A stretch of 57,719 nucleotides of DNA, from assembly GCA_004352715.1 (NCBI GenBank), contig SCFE01000043.1, forward strand, positions 707,062 to 764,780. Reading direction: 5' to 3'. This document shows positions 33,580 through 43,882 of the stretch, piece after piece. A program made the translations under genes and the position numbers. The notes beneath the pieces are model-generated. The model was not told where the DNA came from, did no database searches, and saw only the letters and a program-made list of their open reading frames with translations. How positions within the stretch are numbered: the first letter of the stretch is position 1; each line of letters begins with the position of its first letter. This DNA is from Hofstenia miamia. Taxonomy: Eukaryota; Xenacoelomorpha; Acoela.

Positions 33580-36078
33580 ATGACTTACAGATCTACATTG
33601 AAGTTCGTTTTTGTATATTTGGTCGTTTTTATCAAGTATGAGTGTAGTGGAAAAAATTCTACGTTAATCTTACCAAGATCTTTATATCCTCTAAAGTACG
33701 AAGTTAGACTTGAAATATACCAGTTTGAGGAATACAGCATAATTGGAAAATCAAGGATTTTAATTCAATGCACCCAAAACACCTCAGAAATTGTCTTGCA
33801 CTCAGCAATATCTAAAATTTTAGATATTAATGTTATCGATAAGGATAGAAATGAAAATCTAAAAATACAAAATGTTACCACCGATTACGAAAACGAAGTT
33901 CTTCTAATAACGTTGGGAAGCACTTTAGAAAGGCTGAAGAATTACACTTTGGAAATTAATTTTATGAGTAAGGAAAGCGGCAACAATCATGTGGGGTTTT
34001 ATTTTTTCGAAAACGGAGAATGCGAAGCAGAAAGGAGTGCTGTGACTCAAATGCAGCCTGGATATGCCAGAACGGTAATGCCATGTTTCGATGAACCTTT
34101 TTATAGATCAGTGTTTTCCTTAACAATAGTTCATTCAAATTCATTATTAGCCTTGTCGAACTCAGATATATATTCCAGTACGAAAATACATCCAAATAAA
34201 ACGGAAACCAAATTTTTGGATACAGTACCATTAGCAACATATTTGTTTGGTTTCGCACTGGTCTGCAATGATAGCTACAGTTTTAAAATTTATGACATCG
34301 CAATAAGCTTATGGTACAGTAAACATATTAATGAATGTGTTAAAATGATTGAATTTATATTCGAAAGAATGCAAAAAATGTTTATGCAAGACTTTCCAGT
34401 TAAAAAAATACACATTTTATTTGTTCCACTTTCAGCTTTTGGAATGGAAAATTTTGGTCTCATTACAATTAATAGAAATATCCAAAGGTATGAGGCCACT
34501 CTGTTCCAAACACTTGCACATGAGCTAGTTCATCATTGGGGAACGAATATAGTTTCCCCTTACTGGTGGTCTGATCTTTGGTTCAGTGAAGGTTTTACTA
34601 GTCATCTTGAAATGATATTATTGGCGAATTATGCCTCATTTGAATCGAAAAACTTTACATTTCTATTAAAAATACAGATTGACTTTGATCAAGCACTTGG
34701 GCTACGAACCCACCAAGACCCATTAATTGGCATAGCGTCAAATACGACATCTTCCACGATACTTGGCCGATTATTATTTACCAACGCTTTGTATAGGAGA
34801 GGTAGCTTAGTAGTTAAATACTTACACTACCTAATCGGTGACAAGTTTTTACAATGCTTTAGTAAACTCACTCAATTAAACTTTATGAAATCAATAAACA
34901 CGTCCGTGATCTTAAACTACTTTGCAAATTGCGATTTCCAGTCCGAATTTCGAAACAATTTTGTTATACAGTCTCTTAATGATTTTACAACACAAGCAGC
35001 TTCTCCAGTTTTCTACATTTCAAAGACTTCAGCAAATATGTTAAACATTAAACAGTACAAAAATTGCTTTAACATGAGACAATGTGAGCAAAATGGTGAG
35101 TTTTGGTTTACAAAAATATCATTATCAAATATTAGAGGTGACTATAAACAAGACCTTTACATTGACAAAAGAGATCAGAATTTTACTGTGTCTTTGCCTG
35201 ATGATTATATCTTAGATGCTAATGCATCTGTAATGAGTCTCAACATCTACGAAAAGCATCATTGGGCAATGCTTGTTAATCAATTAAAATTACTTCAAAC
35301 TTCTGAAAAGTTTTTGCAACACTATAAGTTTCTGTATGACTTAGACATTGCTATTGAAGCAGGTGAGGCACCAATATATTTAATTTTCAAAGTACTTGAA
35401 GATATAGACATCCACAAATCTGAAGTTAAAGTCATTCAGCAATCCATTGCGCGTTTAATCGATAGGTTGAGTTCATTCACTGTAACAGATAAATATCCAA
35501 CCATTTCAAATATAACAACTTACCGATTGAAAGAGGTTTTACAAAAATTCGCTTCCCTTGATTTATGCAAAAATATTTTCGATTTTCGAGCTTGTACAGC
35601 AGTTGCATTTTGGCTTTGCAGTGTAGAACCCATCAAAGTTGCACATGATAAGTTCTGTGAATACTTTAAGAATAATAATGTAACTTTTCTTGATCGAAGT
35701 GAGCCACCCCATAATGTTAAGCAGCTTTGTTCTAACTCAGACCTTCCTTTTAATGAGCACAATGTTCTTACACAGTTGCAATTAAAGGCTATTCGGAATA
35801 GCATAGATTTCAAGAAAAATGACCTTCTTTTGACACTTTGTTTGAAAGTTCCTGATTGCCGATACGATCTTACTACCAGATATTCCTTAAATGACTCTTT
35901 TCAGACTGAAAGTGTTAGAAGGCATGTTATTCAAAACGTGCCTCTTTTTCCTGAGTTACATGTTTTTCTTCAAAGCAAAAATGATGGAGTTATGCACAAT
36001 CCGATAAAGTTTTTTGAAAATAGAGAAAACGTGCATTTCAACGACTTGCAATGGTATTTTCAACAAAAGCGAAGTTGA
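33580..36078 (+). CDS. Secreted M1 zinc aminopeptidase, paralogue 2
   Basis: An 832-residue M1 metallopeptidase in one exon. Signal peptide: basic start then FVFVYLVVFIKYECSG. The substrate block TQMQPGYARTVMPCFDEP is present. The zinc site is HELVH at 314-318 with Glu337; the catalytic tyrosine is Tyr405 in LYRRGS. The GXMEN motif reads FGMEN (287-291), again without the first glycine but with a different substitution from paralogue 1. The C-terminal helical domain keeps the same cysteines (FRAC, WLCSVEP, FCEYF, VPDCRYDL) as paralogue 1. No C-terminal anchor is visible. The ATG at 33580 begins the longest frame and directly precedes the signal peptide. The two paralogues point away from each other about 25 kb apart. 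The frame is intact, so the gene is probably functional; the natural substrate cannot be told from sequence. Confidence 0.94.
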   Translation: MTYRSTLKFVFVYLVVFIKYECSGKNSTLILPRSLYPLKYEVRLEIYQFEEYSIIGKSRILIQCTQNTSEIVLHSAISKILDINVIDKDRNENLKIQNVTTDYENEVLLITLGSTLERLKNYTLEINFMSKESGNNHVGFYFFENGECEAERSAVTQMQPGYARTVMPCFDEPFYRSVFSLTIVHSNSLLALSNSDIYSSTKIHPNKTETKFLDTVPLATYLFGFALVCNDSYSFKIYDIAISLWYSKHINECVKMIEFIFERMQKMFMQDFPVKKIHILFVPLSAFGMENFGLITINRNIQRYEATLFQTLAHELVHHWGTNIVSPYWWSDLWFSEGFTSHLEMILLANYASFESKNFTFLLKIQIDFDQALGLRTHQDPLIGIASNTTSSTILGRLLFTNALYRRGSLVVKYLHYLIGDKFLQCFSKLTQLNFMKSINTSVILNYFANCDFQSEFRNNFVIQSLNDFTTQAASPVFYISKTSANMLNIKQYKNCFNMRQCEQNGEFWFTKISLSNIRGDYKQDLYIDKRDQNFTVSLPDDYILDANASVMSLNIYEKHHWAMLVNQLKLLQTSEKFLQHYKFLYDLDIAIEAGEAPIYLIFKVLEDIDIHKSEVKVIQQSIARLIDRLSSFTVTDKYPTISNITTYRLKEVLQKFASLDLCKNIFDFRACTAVAFWLCSVEPIKVAHDKFCEYFKNNNVTFLDRSEPPHNVKQLCSNSDLPFNEHNVLTQLQLKAIRNSIDFKKNDLLLTLCLKVPDCRYDLTTRYSLNDSFQTESVRRHVIQNVPLFPELHVFLQSKNDGVMHNPIKFFENRENVHFNDLQWYFQQKRS

Positions 36079-36880
36079 CCAAACCTAACACTTGTGACTA
36101 TCTGTGCAAAGATTTGGAAAACGTGGACTTTGAAAATTAATTTTAATTTTTTAAAGTAAGTAATGAAAAATTTAACCAGTAAACTTCATGAATGCATTCA
36201 ATTTTTCATTGATTTGTGCAAAGCTTAGATGAAAAGTATGCAAAAATGGAAGGGACTGAAATTTTGATTTTATATTTGTTACAAAAATGTTATACAAATT
36301 ACAATAGCTCTATAATTTGTGAATATGGATACATTTTATAATACTTTATAGAGCACATTACACGAAATATTTCTTGCTACGAAATATTTCTGTCGCGGGA
36401 TGGCGTATAAAAATGGATTTAGCGAGCTATCTTAATGCATGGCATAAAAATTTTTTTTACCAATTGCTCTAAATTGGCCTGCATTTTTATGCCGTCACGA
36501 AATCTTTCTGCATCGTGAAGCAATACGCATTGTATTCCTGCCTTTCTTCAAAGAAAATTTTAGTTAGATTTCGGGGCAATTTGAATTTTTCGCACATATA
36601 TTTTCTTGAGAATACATGGAACGTTCTAAGTTTAAACTTGTCACAGATAAGTGATAACATTGTTACGATATACGCACTTTATAATTTATACAATAAATCA
36701 TGTAACGATGTTTTTCAAATGATATGTCCTATTCTTAAGAAAAAATTATAATATCTGGAAGTCCTTGGTAAGATAGTGAATTATAAATATTGAAAACACA
36801 AAGATGAAAATTGGAAAGAATATATAAAAAATCGGAAAATGAACGAGATAAAAAATCATAGAGCAATTCGTAACCCAATC
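36079..36880. other. 3' flank of aminopeptidase 2
   Basis: No gene. A palindromic segment lies at 36365-36520: GGCGTATAAAAATG at 36404 pairs with CATTTTTATGCC at 36482, with related CGAAATATTTCT / GAAAGATTTCG motifs outside it. It may be a small MITE. Confidence 0.4.
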
Positions 36881-37249
36881 ATTCGAAAATGTGAGGATAA
36901 AAGCGCATTTATTACAATGAAAGACTGATCATTCTGGTCATGATATGAGAAAATTATTTAATGCTATTAAGGAAATTAGTTCTCCGTTTGTCCTCAAAGA
37001 TTTCCCGATATTTCAAATGTATTTAAACTATCATTTCCTTTTCCTCAATTTTGTAATAACAAAATCCACAGAATCATTCATAATATTTAATCTGCTCATT
37101 CTCATTTCGATTTTACTAATGAAATATCAAAACTTTATATTCAAAGCAGTGATTTGTTTTTAGAATTTGCTCCTATAACAATTGCTGAATTTCGAAAACT
37201 TGTTTCACAATAAAAAAATGCTGTTGCAAACTAAATAATTTCATATATA

Positions 37250-38014
37250 GCTCAAGTAAAAAAAAGAGGCTACCTTATAAACACATTTTTGATAACAAAC
37301 GAAAGACAAATTGAGGCTTATAAAATATAATCGAAAAGATAATTTTTCAGCTTTTAACCTGGTGACAAAATTATTTCCCAAGTTTACCATGCAAAGAGTG
37401 ACATGCAGACGTCTTGAAACTGAATCCATTCAATGGACTCTAACTTCTTGAGCTATTTAGTGTTGCGATTCAAGGATGCAACTCTTTAATTCTTTCAAAT
37501 TTATGGGATTTTTTACTCGACAAAATCCTTCAGAATCTGCAACAAATTCTCTATGAGTACAAGATCTGGCGAATTCGGTGTCCATTGCATAACTTGATAT
37601 TATAATTGGTAAAAAATCTTNNNNNNNNNNNNNNNNNNNNNAGCTATTTAGTGTTGCGATTCAAGGATGCAACTCTTTAATTCTTTCAAATTTATGGGAT
37701 TTTTTACTCGACAAAATCCTTCAGAATCTGCAACAAATTCTCTATGAGTACAAGATCTGGCGAATTCGGTGTCCATTGCATAACTTGATATTATAATTGG
37801 TAAAAAATCTTTTGTCGATTTTGAGGCATGAGGGGTTGCTCCATCCTGTTCTAGGATCTATGAATCGGGATGTAAGCAGGTTGTGTATGGTACAAATTTC
37901 TCGAGTTTTTGGCAATATTTTGAACTATTAATTGTACCATGCATTTAAATTGAAATATAGTGTGAAGACTAATGTTAGTCAAATTTTGAAAAGTGGACAC
38001 TTTTTGACTTGAGC
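37250..38014 (-). mobile_element. Tc1-like relic inside the LINE
   Basis: Ends GCTCAAGT-AAAAA (left) and the complement of GCTCAAGTCAAAAAGTG (right) are inverted repeats flanked by TA on both sides. The minus strand encodes the second half of a Tc1 transposase: EQDGATPHASKSTKDFL (second aspartate) and QWTPNSPDLVLIENL (final glutamate), in shifted frames. The N-terminal half is absent. The element contains a 21-N gap with a duplicated flank; without that duplication it is about 570 bp. Confidence 0.8.
37451..37811. repeat. 170-bp duplication across a 21-N gap
   Basis: 37451-37620 and 37642-37811 appear identical, separated only by 21 Ns (37621-37641). Both are the same part of the Tc1 transposase. 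This is best explained as two contig ends that overlap but were not merged. Confidence 0.9.
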
Positions 38015-39300
38015 TAATTTAATCAACATAATTTACTACCAGAATTTCAATCTGCATATAGAAACAATTTTCAGTTGAAACTGCATTAATCAATGTATTT
38101 GATGATATTCTTCTTGCCCTTGACAATGAAAAATGTGCAATTTTAATTCTTATTGGGCAAACTGCTGCATTTGACACTATTAAGTATGATATTATGATCA
38201 AAATCTTACACAGAATTGGATTTAGAATTAATGCATTGGATTGGTTTAGATCATATTTTGGCTCACGTAATCAAATCGTTACAATACAATGGATTTCAAG
38301 GGACATAATTCCTCCTATCTGCTGGTGTTCCTCAAGGATCTATTCTTGGTCCAATTTTATATACTCCTTACAATTCTTTTCAAGGAGAATTATATTTACA
38401 GAATTCATGGCAATATCACCTATTGGCTGATAATTTACAATGTTATAGATTTTTTACTATAGATCAGCAAGTTTTTTTAATATTGCAAAAGATTAATCGA
38501 ACTGGCTAGACTCCGTTAATCAAAACCTAAACTTGTTTTACTTACAGATGAATGTATCGAAAATGGAATTAATGTTTATTCGACCAGCAATTCAAAAAAA
38601 ATTTTACTGAAGAAATATTTCTCGATTCAAAACACACGTGTCTAATAGACGAATACCTCAAATTAAAAAACACATTAAATCTATACGTTAGTGTTGTAGA
38701 TATCAGTTACGTAATATCAAATAATGCATAGATTTCTTTCATTAGAAAACAATCCATGATTTGTTGTAGGTTAGATTTTAATAACAACATTCTTTATGGT
38801 CTACTTGATTATCAAATACGAAGACTTCAATTAATACAAAATGACTGTGCTCGTATAATTTTCTGTTTAAGGAGCAAAGATCATATTATACCTACTTTTA
38901 TATTTCTACATTGGTTACCAATTAAATTTCGTATTACTTACAAAATTGCCATTATGGTTGTTAAGAGCATACACAATTTGGCTCCAAGATATATTCGTAA
39001 TCGACTTTCTTTTGTCCATTATGAATTTCACAACAACAGATCTAATGATTTATATCTACGAAACATTCCAAGAATTAAAACTTCTTATGGTAAAAGATCG
39101 TTTTTGTTTGCTGGTCCTACAATTTCCAATTCATTTTCGTGGAATCTCAGATCTTGCCATAATTACGAATCTTTTAAAAATGGTCAAAAGTCACAATTTT
39201 TCAGTCAATTTATTTCAGAAAAACACTGAAAAATTCAAATGTATTTTAAGTGTGCATTTGAATACATTTTATAAAAATGCGCAAGGCAAATATTAATATT

Positions 39301-40920
39301 TTATTATTATTGTTATCATTAAAAAATTTTCTATTGCTTAGGATGATTGTAAGATACAACTTTGAGTGTTGGTGAAAAGAATTCCAAAATGTATAATCAA
39401 ATTAACAAAATTATTTTTATATATTATCATGAAATTGGTTAGGGTTGAGGCTTGAGAAATAGGTAGATATTTTAACATCCTTAAAAATTTTTTTGCGAAT
39501 GTCTTGTAGTCAACGGGATTACAGTCCACAATTATCAGTTATCGCGTTTAATAAATATCACTAAAGTATCTATTTTCTTTGCATTCATGGTCACATGACT
39601 TTGTTTGAATTATTTTGATTGATGTCAAAAAGCACACTCCAAAAAGTGTCAAGTAGACTACCAGTAAACAGTGAAATTTTATGTTAGTAAAATTGTCTTG
39701 CAAAATAAATTACAAATAGCCATGTACAAAAGGGCGCTAGGGGAATTATGCTATTGCTTAAATGACGTTCATCAAATTTAGGTGTTTCATTAAGTCCAAA
39801 ATAAAGATTGTTTTCTAAACAATCAGTATGTAATAAATGTGTGTTTTGTAGGCTTGTCCGTGCGGCGGAATTTTGATTCCCCACCATATTAAGTTTTCCG
39901 TGGGAGGTTCCCATGGGTCATAGAGCTAGCAGTGGTCCGCTTTTTACAGAACCGGCCACAGTCCTCTTCAGAGAACACTCTTACAATGAATATTGTAATT
40001 GTGGTTTCAAAAAGTTTGACACTTTAAACATTCTGTTGTCCAAATAAAGACTTAAGCTACAAAATATAGCAAAAATTTTCGATTTGTTTAGAATTCTTAA
40101 ATATTACAGAAATCTATTTGTGCTAATTTACTTTAGTCAACTGCTGCTACTCAGCTATATATGACTTTCAAGAAAAGCTACTTAATATATAACAAATGAG
40201 TTCACATCAACACCATGACTTGCAAAACAATTAATCTTTATAGTTGTAGATGATATGATGACATAATTGCTATTGGCATACATTGGCGATACTATAGGCT
40301 ATGTAGGCTACGCATATGTCCTACCTGAATGACAGAAATTTCAATAAAAGTTTATCGAAATACGACAATTTTACTATGTAAAAATACCAAACTGCGGGTC
40401 AAAATAATAATGGTTCTCAATCAAAGCAGCTCCAAATGGGTTAATACATATTTACAACAGAAACCAAAATATTAATCCACCCTATAAAAGGCGGACTTTA
40501 AGTTTTCATAGTAATCCAAACCCTCAACAAAATTTGAAGTGCTTTATGGAAACCTTTTAGAAATGACGTGATAATTTTCAATCCTGTAGGAAAATGTAAT
40601 GTTTTAACACCTTTGATTTCTCAGAAAACACCTGCTTCAAGTTGTGAAACTGACAAATGAAAATGTGCTTCAACCTATATCCATTCTTGCCTCATATAGT
40701 ATTAATGTGGTTATTAATTGAATTTGCATTCCTCCATCAGCAAAAAACATTTTTATCATACTACTAATTTCCTTAGATTTCAAGTGTAGCGGTTCATTTA
40801 GATGTCTATTCTTAGAGCAAGAATTCCAACCTATAGAGAGTAAATGATATCAACATTTAATTATGTATATTATATTAATACTTTGAGTTCAAATGAGCAG
40901 TTGATTTCAATGGGTTTTGT
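39301..40920. other. AT-rich non-coding DNA
   Basis: No gene recognised. A GC-richer patch at 39850-39970 is unidentified. 39625-39660 carries CAAAAAGTGTC similar to the Tc1 end at 37985-38014. Confidence 0.4.
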
Positions 40921-40924
40921 AAAG

Positions 40925-41150
40925 TCATTCTGCAAAAATTTTCCGTTCATTACCAGTCAATTTGAGGGGTCGCCCACTTCCTTTCTTCCTTTTTAGGGTG
41001 CTCATTTCAGTCAATTTTTTGAAGTTTCTGTAGAATGTTTTTGGGCTCATACCCGACATCTTGAGTAAAGTTTTGCACTCTGTGTTCCAGTAGAGTAAAG
41101 ATATTGCAGAACGTTTCTTGCATCTTGATGAGAGATGTTTATTGAAAATT
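40925..41150 (-). pseudogene. Tc1-like transposase DNA-binding domain
   Basis: About 70 codons run without a stop on the minus strand and give the bipartite helix-turn-helix of Tc1-like transposases: CKKRSAISLLYWNTEC, then KMSGMSPKTFYRNFKKL, then the GRPR-type hook as GSGRPLKLTGNERKIF. Sequence beyond (below 40930) has stops and no recognisable catalytic domain. It may be the missing N-terminal half of the same family as the relic at 37250-38014, but they are separate copies. Confidence 0.75.
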
Positions 41151-41349
41151 AACTGTGGCCATCTGGTGTGTTTATGTGTACTGTTGTTGATTGTGCATGA
41201 TTGCCTAAATACGTTCGACTAGAGCATGGCACTTTAACGAGGTGAAACGACTTGTGTACTGTTGTTGAATGGTTTGTGCATTTGAAAATTTTTCTCATTT
41301 TTTTTACCAGAGCTACAGATGGTGTCTTTTAATTAGTTTTATTAACCTT

Positions 41350-41745
41350 AAACAGGAAGGTGAATTTTCATGATCCTATAAAAAATTTTTAAACGATTAT
41401 AGCTCAAAAACTATTAATGGTGTGATCAATCTGAAAGCACCACATGATAGGGCCTTCGGCCCCGCGACCTCTGACTTTGTGCACGGCACGCCTCAATGTG
41501 TTTGGAAGATCTTTGCACATATTAAGAAACAGTCAAAGTTCTTTGTTGTCTCCATTGGCTCAAAAACTTCTAAATCAATGAGCACCAGGTATGGAGAGAA
41601 TTTAAATCTTCTTCAAAAATTTAAAACTTTCAAAGAAAACTTGTTAATTTTTTCAACAACCTCTGTCACAGCAATAAGCTTTAATAGAAATTTTCAACAT
41701 TGCATTAATGTATGTTCCCCAATAGACCTACCCATGCCTTAACAA
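41350..41745 (+). repeat. Dispersed repeat family R1, copy 3
   Basis: Core TTTTTAAACGATTATAGCTC, AAAACTATTAA and GAAAGCACCACATGATAG, then a GC-rich patch and long blocks shared with 13975-14360. The 106-codon ORF inside it (41422-41742) is probably fortuitous. Confidence 0.8.
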
Positions 41746-42099
41746 TATTTTCAAAATTAGAGGTAGGCTTGGAGAAAATTCTTTGTGAATGTGGAAAAGT
41801 GGTTTGTCCTTTAAAATGGAAAAATGAAGAAAACCTGGAAAAAAATATTCAGCAAATAAATAATGAAATAATATCGTATTTTTTAAGTTCTTTGTTCTAT
41901 TTAATGAATCATATCTATTAAAAATTGACGTGTTATATTTATTCATTTTATATTATTGATGACAATGCTTTGTATTAGAAAACCATTTCTTTCATAGTAT
42001 TTTGAAGTATTTGTCAAATTTGTGGTTATTCTGGTTGACAAGGGTAAATTGAAGTGAAAGCTTAGTCAATCTAGCCATGTTTTATGCTCAGCTACAAAA

Positions 42100-43180
42100 T
42101 AGATGCTTTGATTTCAAGGCTTTTTATTATACAGGTACATTTATTATTGAATTTTACTGAATATGCATTTAAATTTGAATTTTTATTCAACACTTAGAAT
42201 TTGTATGACAGTGCTGGGGTGAATTTATTCCTTGAACACTTATTAAGTTTCCTATTTCAATCAATAATTAAAGTGCTTTTAGTGATTTTATGCTTTTTGC
42301 TATCTTGAGTAACATGGCATTTAATAGTACTTGTCTAAGCCAATTAATATCAATTTGACTTGTTGAACTCATATATTATTGTGGAGTCATAGTCAACAAT
42401 CTAAAATGAAGTGATGGCCGAAATATATTAGCTGAATTTTTAGCCCTGGCAAGCTGATACTTTGCATTGATTTCAATCTCAAAATACATGTAAAGCTGGG
42501 GCTTTGGTTTGGATCTCAAAATATGTCTACACATAGAAACATTAGCACCCCTTTGATCCCCTGAATTTAAAAGTTTTTGCTTATTTGCAATATTAGTTTG
42601 CAGTTTTCTCGAAATTCTTAGCAATCTATCTTTAAAATACCATGCGCCTATATTTTTTACATGTGACTAATACACTATTTACAAGCATTTGTATGTTTAG
42701 AAGGTGATCTCAAAAACTCAAACTTGAAGGCAATGCATTTTGGTTTTACATGAAAAACAAGGTATGCCGATACTTTTGTTTTCATAACACATTATTTATA
42801 ATATTTCACGTTTAATTGAGAATGTTTTTAAATTACTGCTTCAAACTAAATTATACATAATGATTTTTGCTATTATGTTGAATATTTTGTTTAATTGCAT
42901 GCATTTTAAATTAATTATTTTTTTAACTAGTAGCTTATTGAAACTATAAATTATACACATTCATTTTCACTTTGCTGTACTATTAGGATGATATTAACTG
43001 AATATGTATTAAATTTTTCAAGTCATAGCAGAGTTTATACTGCAGTTAAGTGATTTTATAGACGCTGTTTTTCACCTACTAAATATTATTTCATAACTTT
43101 CTCAAAATTCTTGGTGATCTGTCTTCTAAATACGATGCACCTGTATGAATAATAGACTATTTACAAGTTGGAGGAGTGGT
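42100..43180. repeat. Diverged tandem duplication, about 500-bp unit
   Basis: Blocks of 42140-42690 recur at an offset near 500 bp: TTACTGAATATGCATTTAAA versus TAACTGAATATGTATTAAAT; AAATTCTTAGCAATCTATCT versus AAATTCTTGGTGATCTGTCT; and ACACTATTTACAAG versus AGACTATTTACAAG. A related AAGCATTTGTA...TAGAAGG.GATCTCAA block recurs at about 46941. It is non-coding and unnamed. Confidence 0.6.
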
Positions 43181-43480
43181 TTTGGTGTATTCTTTGAATT
43201 GGTGATGAAGAGGTCTATGTAATTTAAAAGACACGCTCAAAAGGTCCCATTGAGAAAATTTTGATTTGGACATTCTTGTGTTGTATCATTTGAATTTGGT
43301 ATCAAGTGAATTGAAAAAACTATCTGTACTTATATTTCTGTTTTGGTACTGCAGCATGTATTGCAATAAATTAGATATCTCTTTAGCTTCACAGCTAAAA
43401 TAGCAATGTTAGTTGCTTTCTCAGTTGTAATATGAAAAAAGTCTCACAAAGTATTGAATGTGACACTTTAGTAGTTTGAA

Positions 43481-43584
43481 AGTCGAAACTAAGATCGAAT
43501 ATATATATATTGTAGCATAATCCAAAGCATAATGCTGCTAATGAAGAAAGAAGATCAGATGATTAGTCGAAACTAAGATCGAAT
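43481..43584. repeat. 20-bp direct repeat around a 64-bp spacer
   Basis: AGTCGAAACTAAGATCGAAT occurs at 43481-43500 and 43565-43584 without change. It could be a target duplication of a small insertion or a simple local duplication. Confidence 0.85.
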
Positions 43585-43882
43585 TATGATTATTAATTAA
43601 AAAACAATTTAAGTTTAATTATCAGATTATCTTTGTAAGTGCAACTAAGTATTAATATAGCAAATTAGTTCTTGTCGTCGAATTTGACCAAACGAAGGGG
43701 GCGAATTCGCTTCCATTATTTTTAGCCATTTTTGGCAGACGATACAAATTTGAATTTCGAACGACAGGTACTTTTTGAAAGTTAACTATAAATATGCGAG
43801 ATATCATTTTGGAAATTGTTGAAGTAAATTCTTCGAAAATCTTATCTTTAGATTTTATATCGGTTTACTTATATATACAGAA

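Larger units (their letters stand above)
36890..39300 (+). pseudogene. CR1/L2-type LINE, split by a Tc1 relic
   Basis: A decayed LINE in order on the plus strand. 36995-37215 gives the linker before the RT (CNNKIHRIIHNI, then LEFAPITIAEFRKLVSQ). After the Tc1 insertion, 38030-38280 gives the RT fingers and palm (LLPEFQSAYRNNFSVETALI, then LDNEKCAILILIGQTAAFDT). 38320-38360 gives GVPQGS-type sequence, and 38420 a decayed ADD block (LADNLQCY). 38756-39229 is an intact 157-codon C-terminal frame (YGLLDYQIRRLQLIQNDCAR, LHWLPIKFRITYKI). The 3' end runs into ATT-rich sequence near 39300. Part of the fingers is missing. Confidence 0.85.

Noticed and set aside
33962-35813. Minus-strand ORFs inside aminopeptidase 2
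   Set aside because: Antisense shadows of the 832-residue enzyme.
41422-41742. 106-codon plus-strand ORF as a gene
   Set aside because: It lies entirely in the R1 repeat, whose other copies do not keep this frame.
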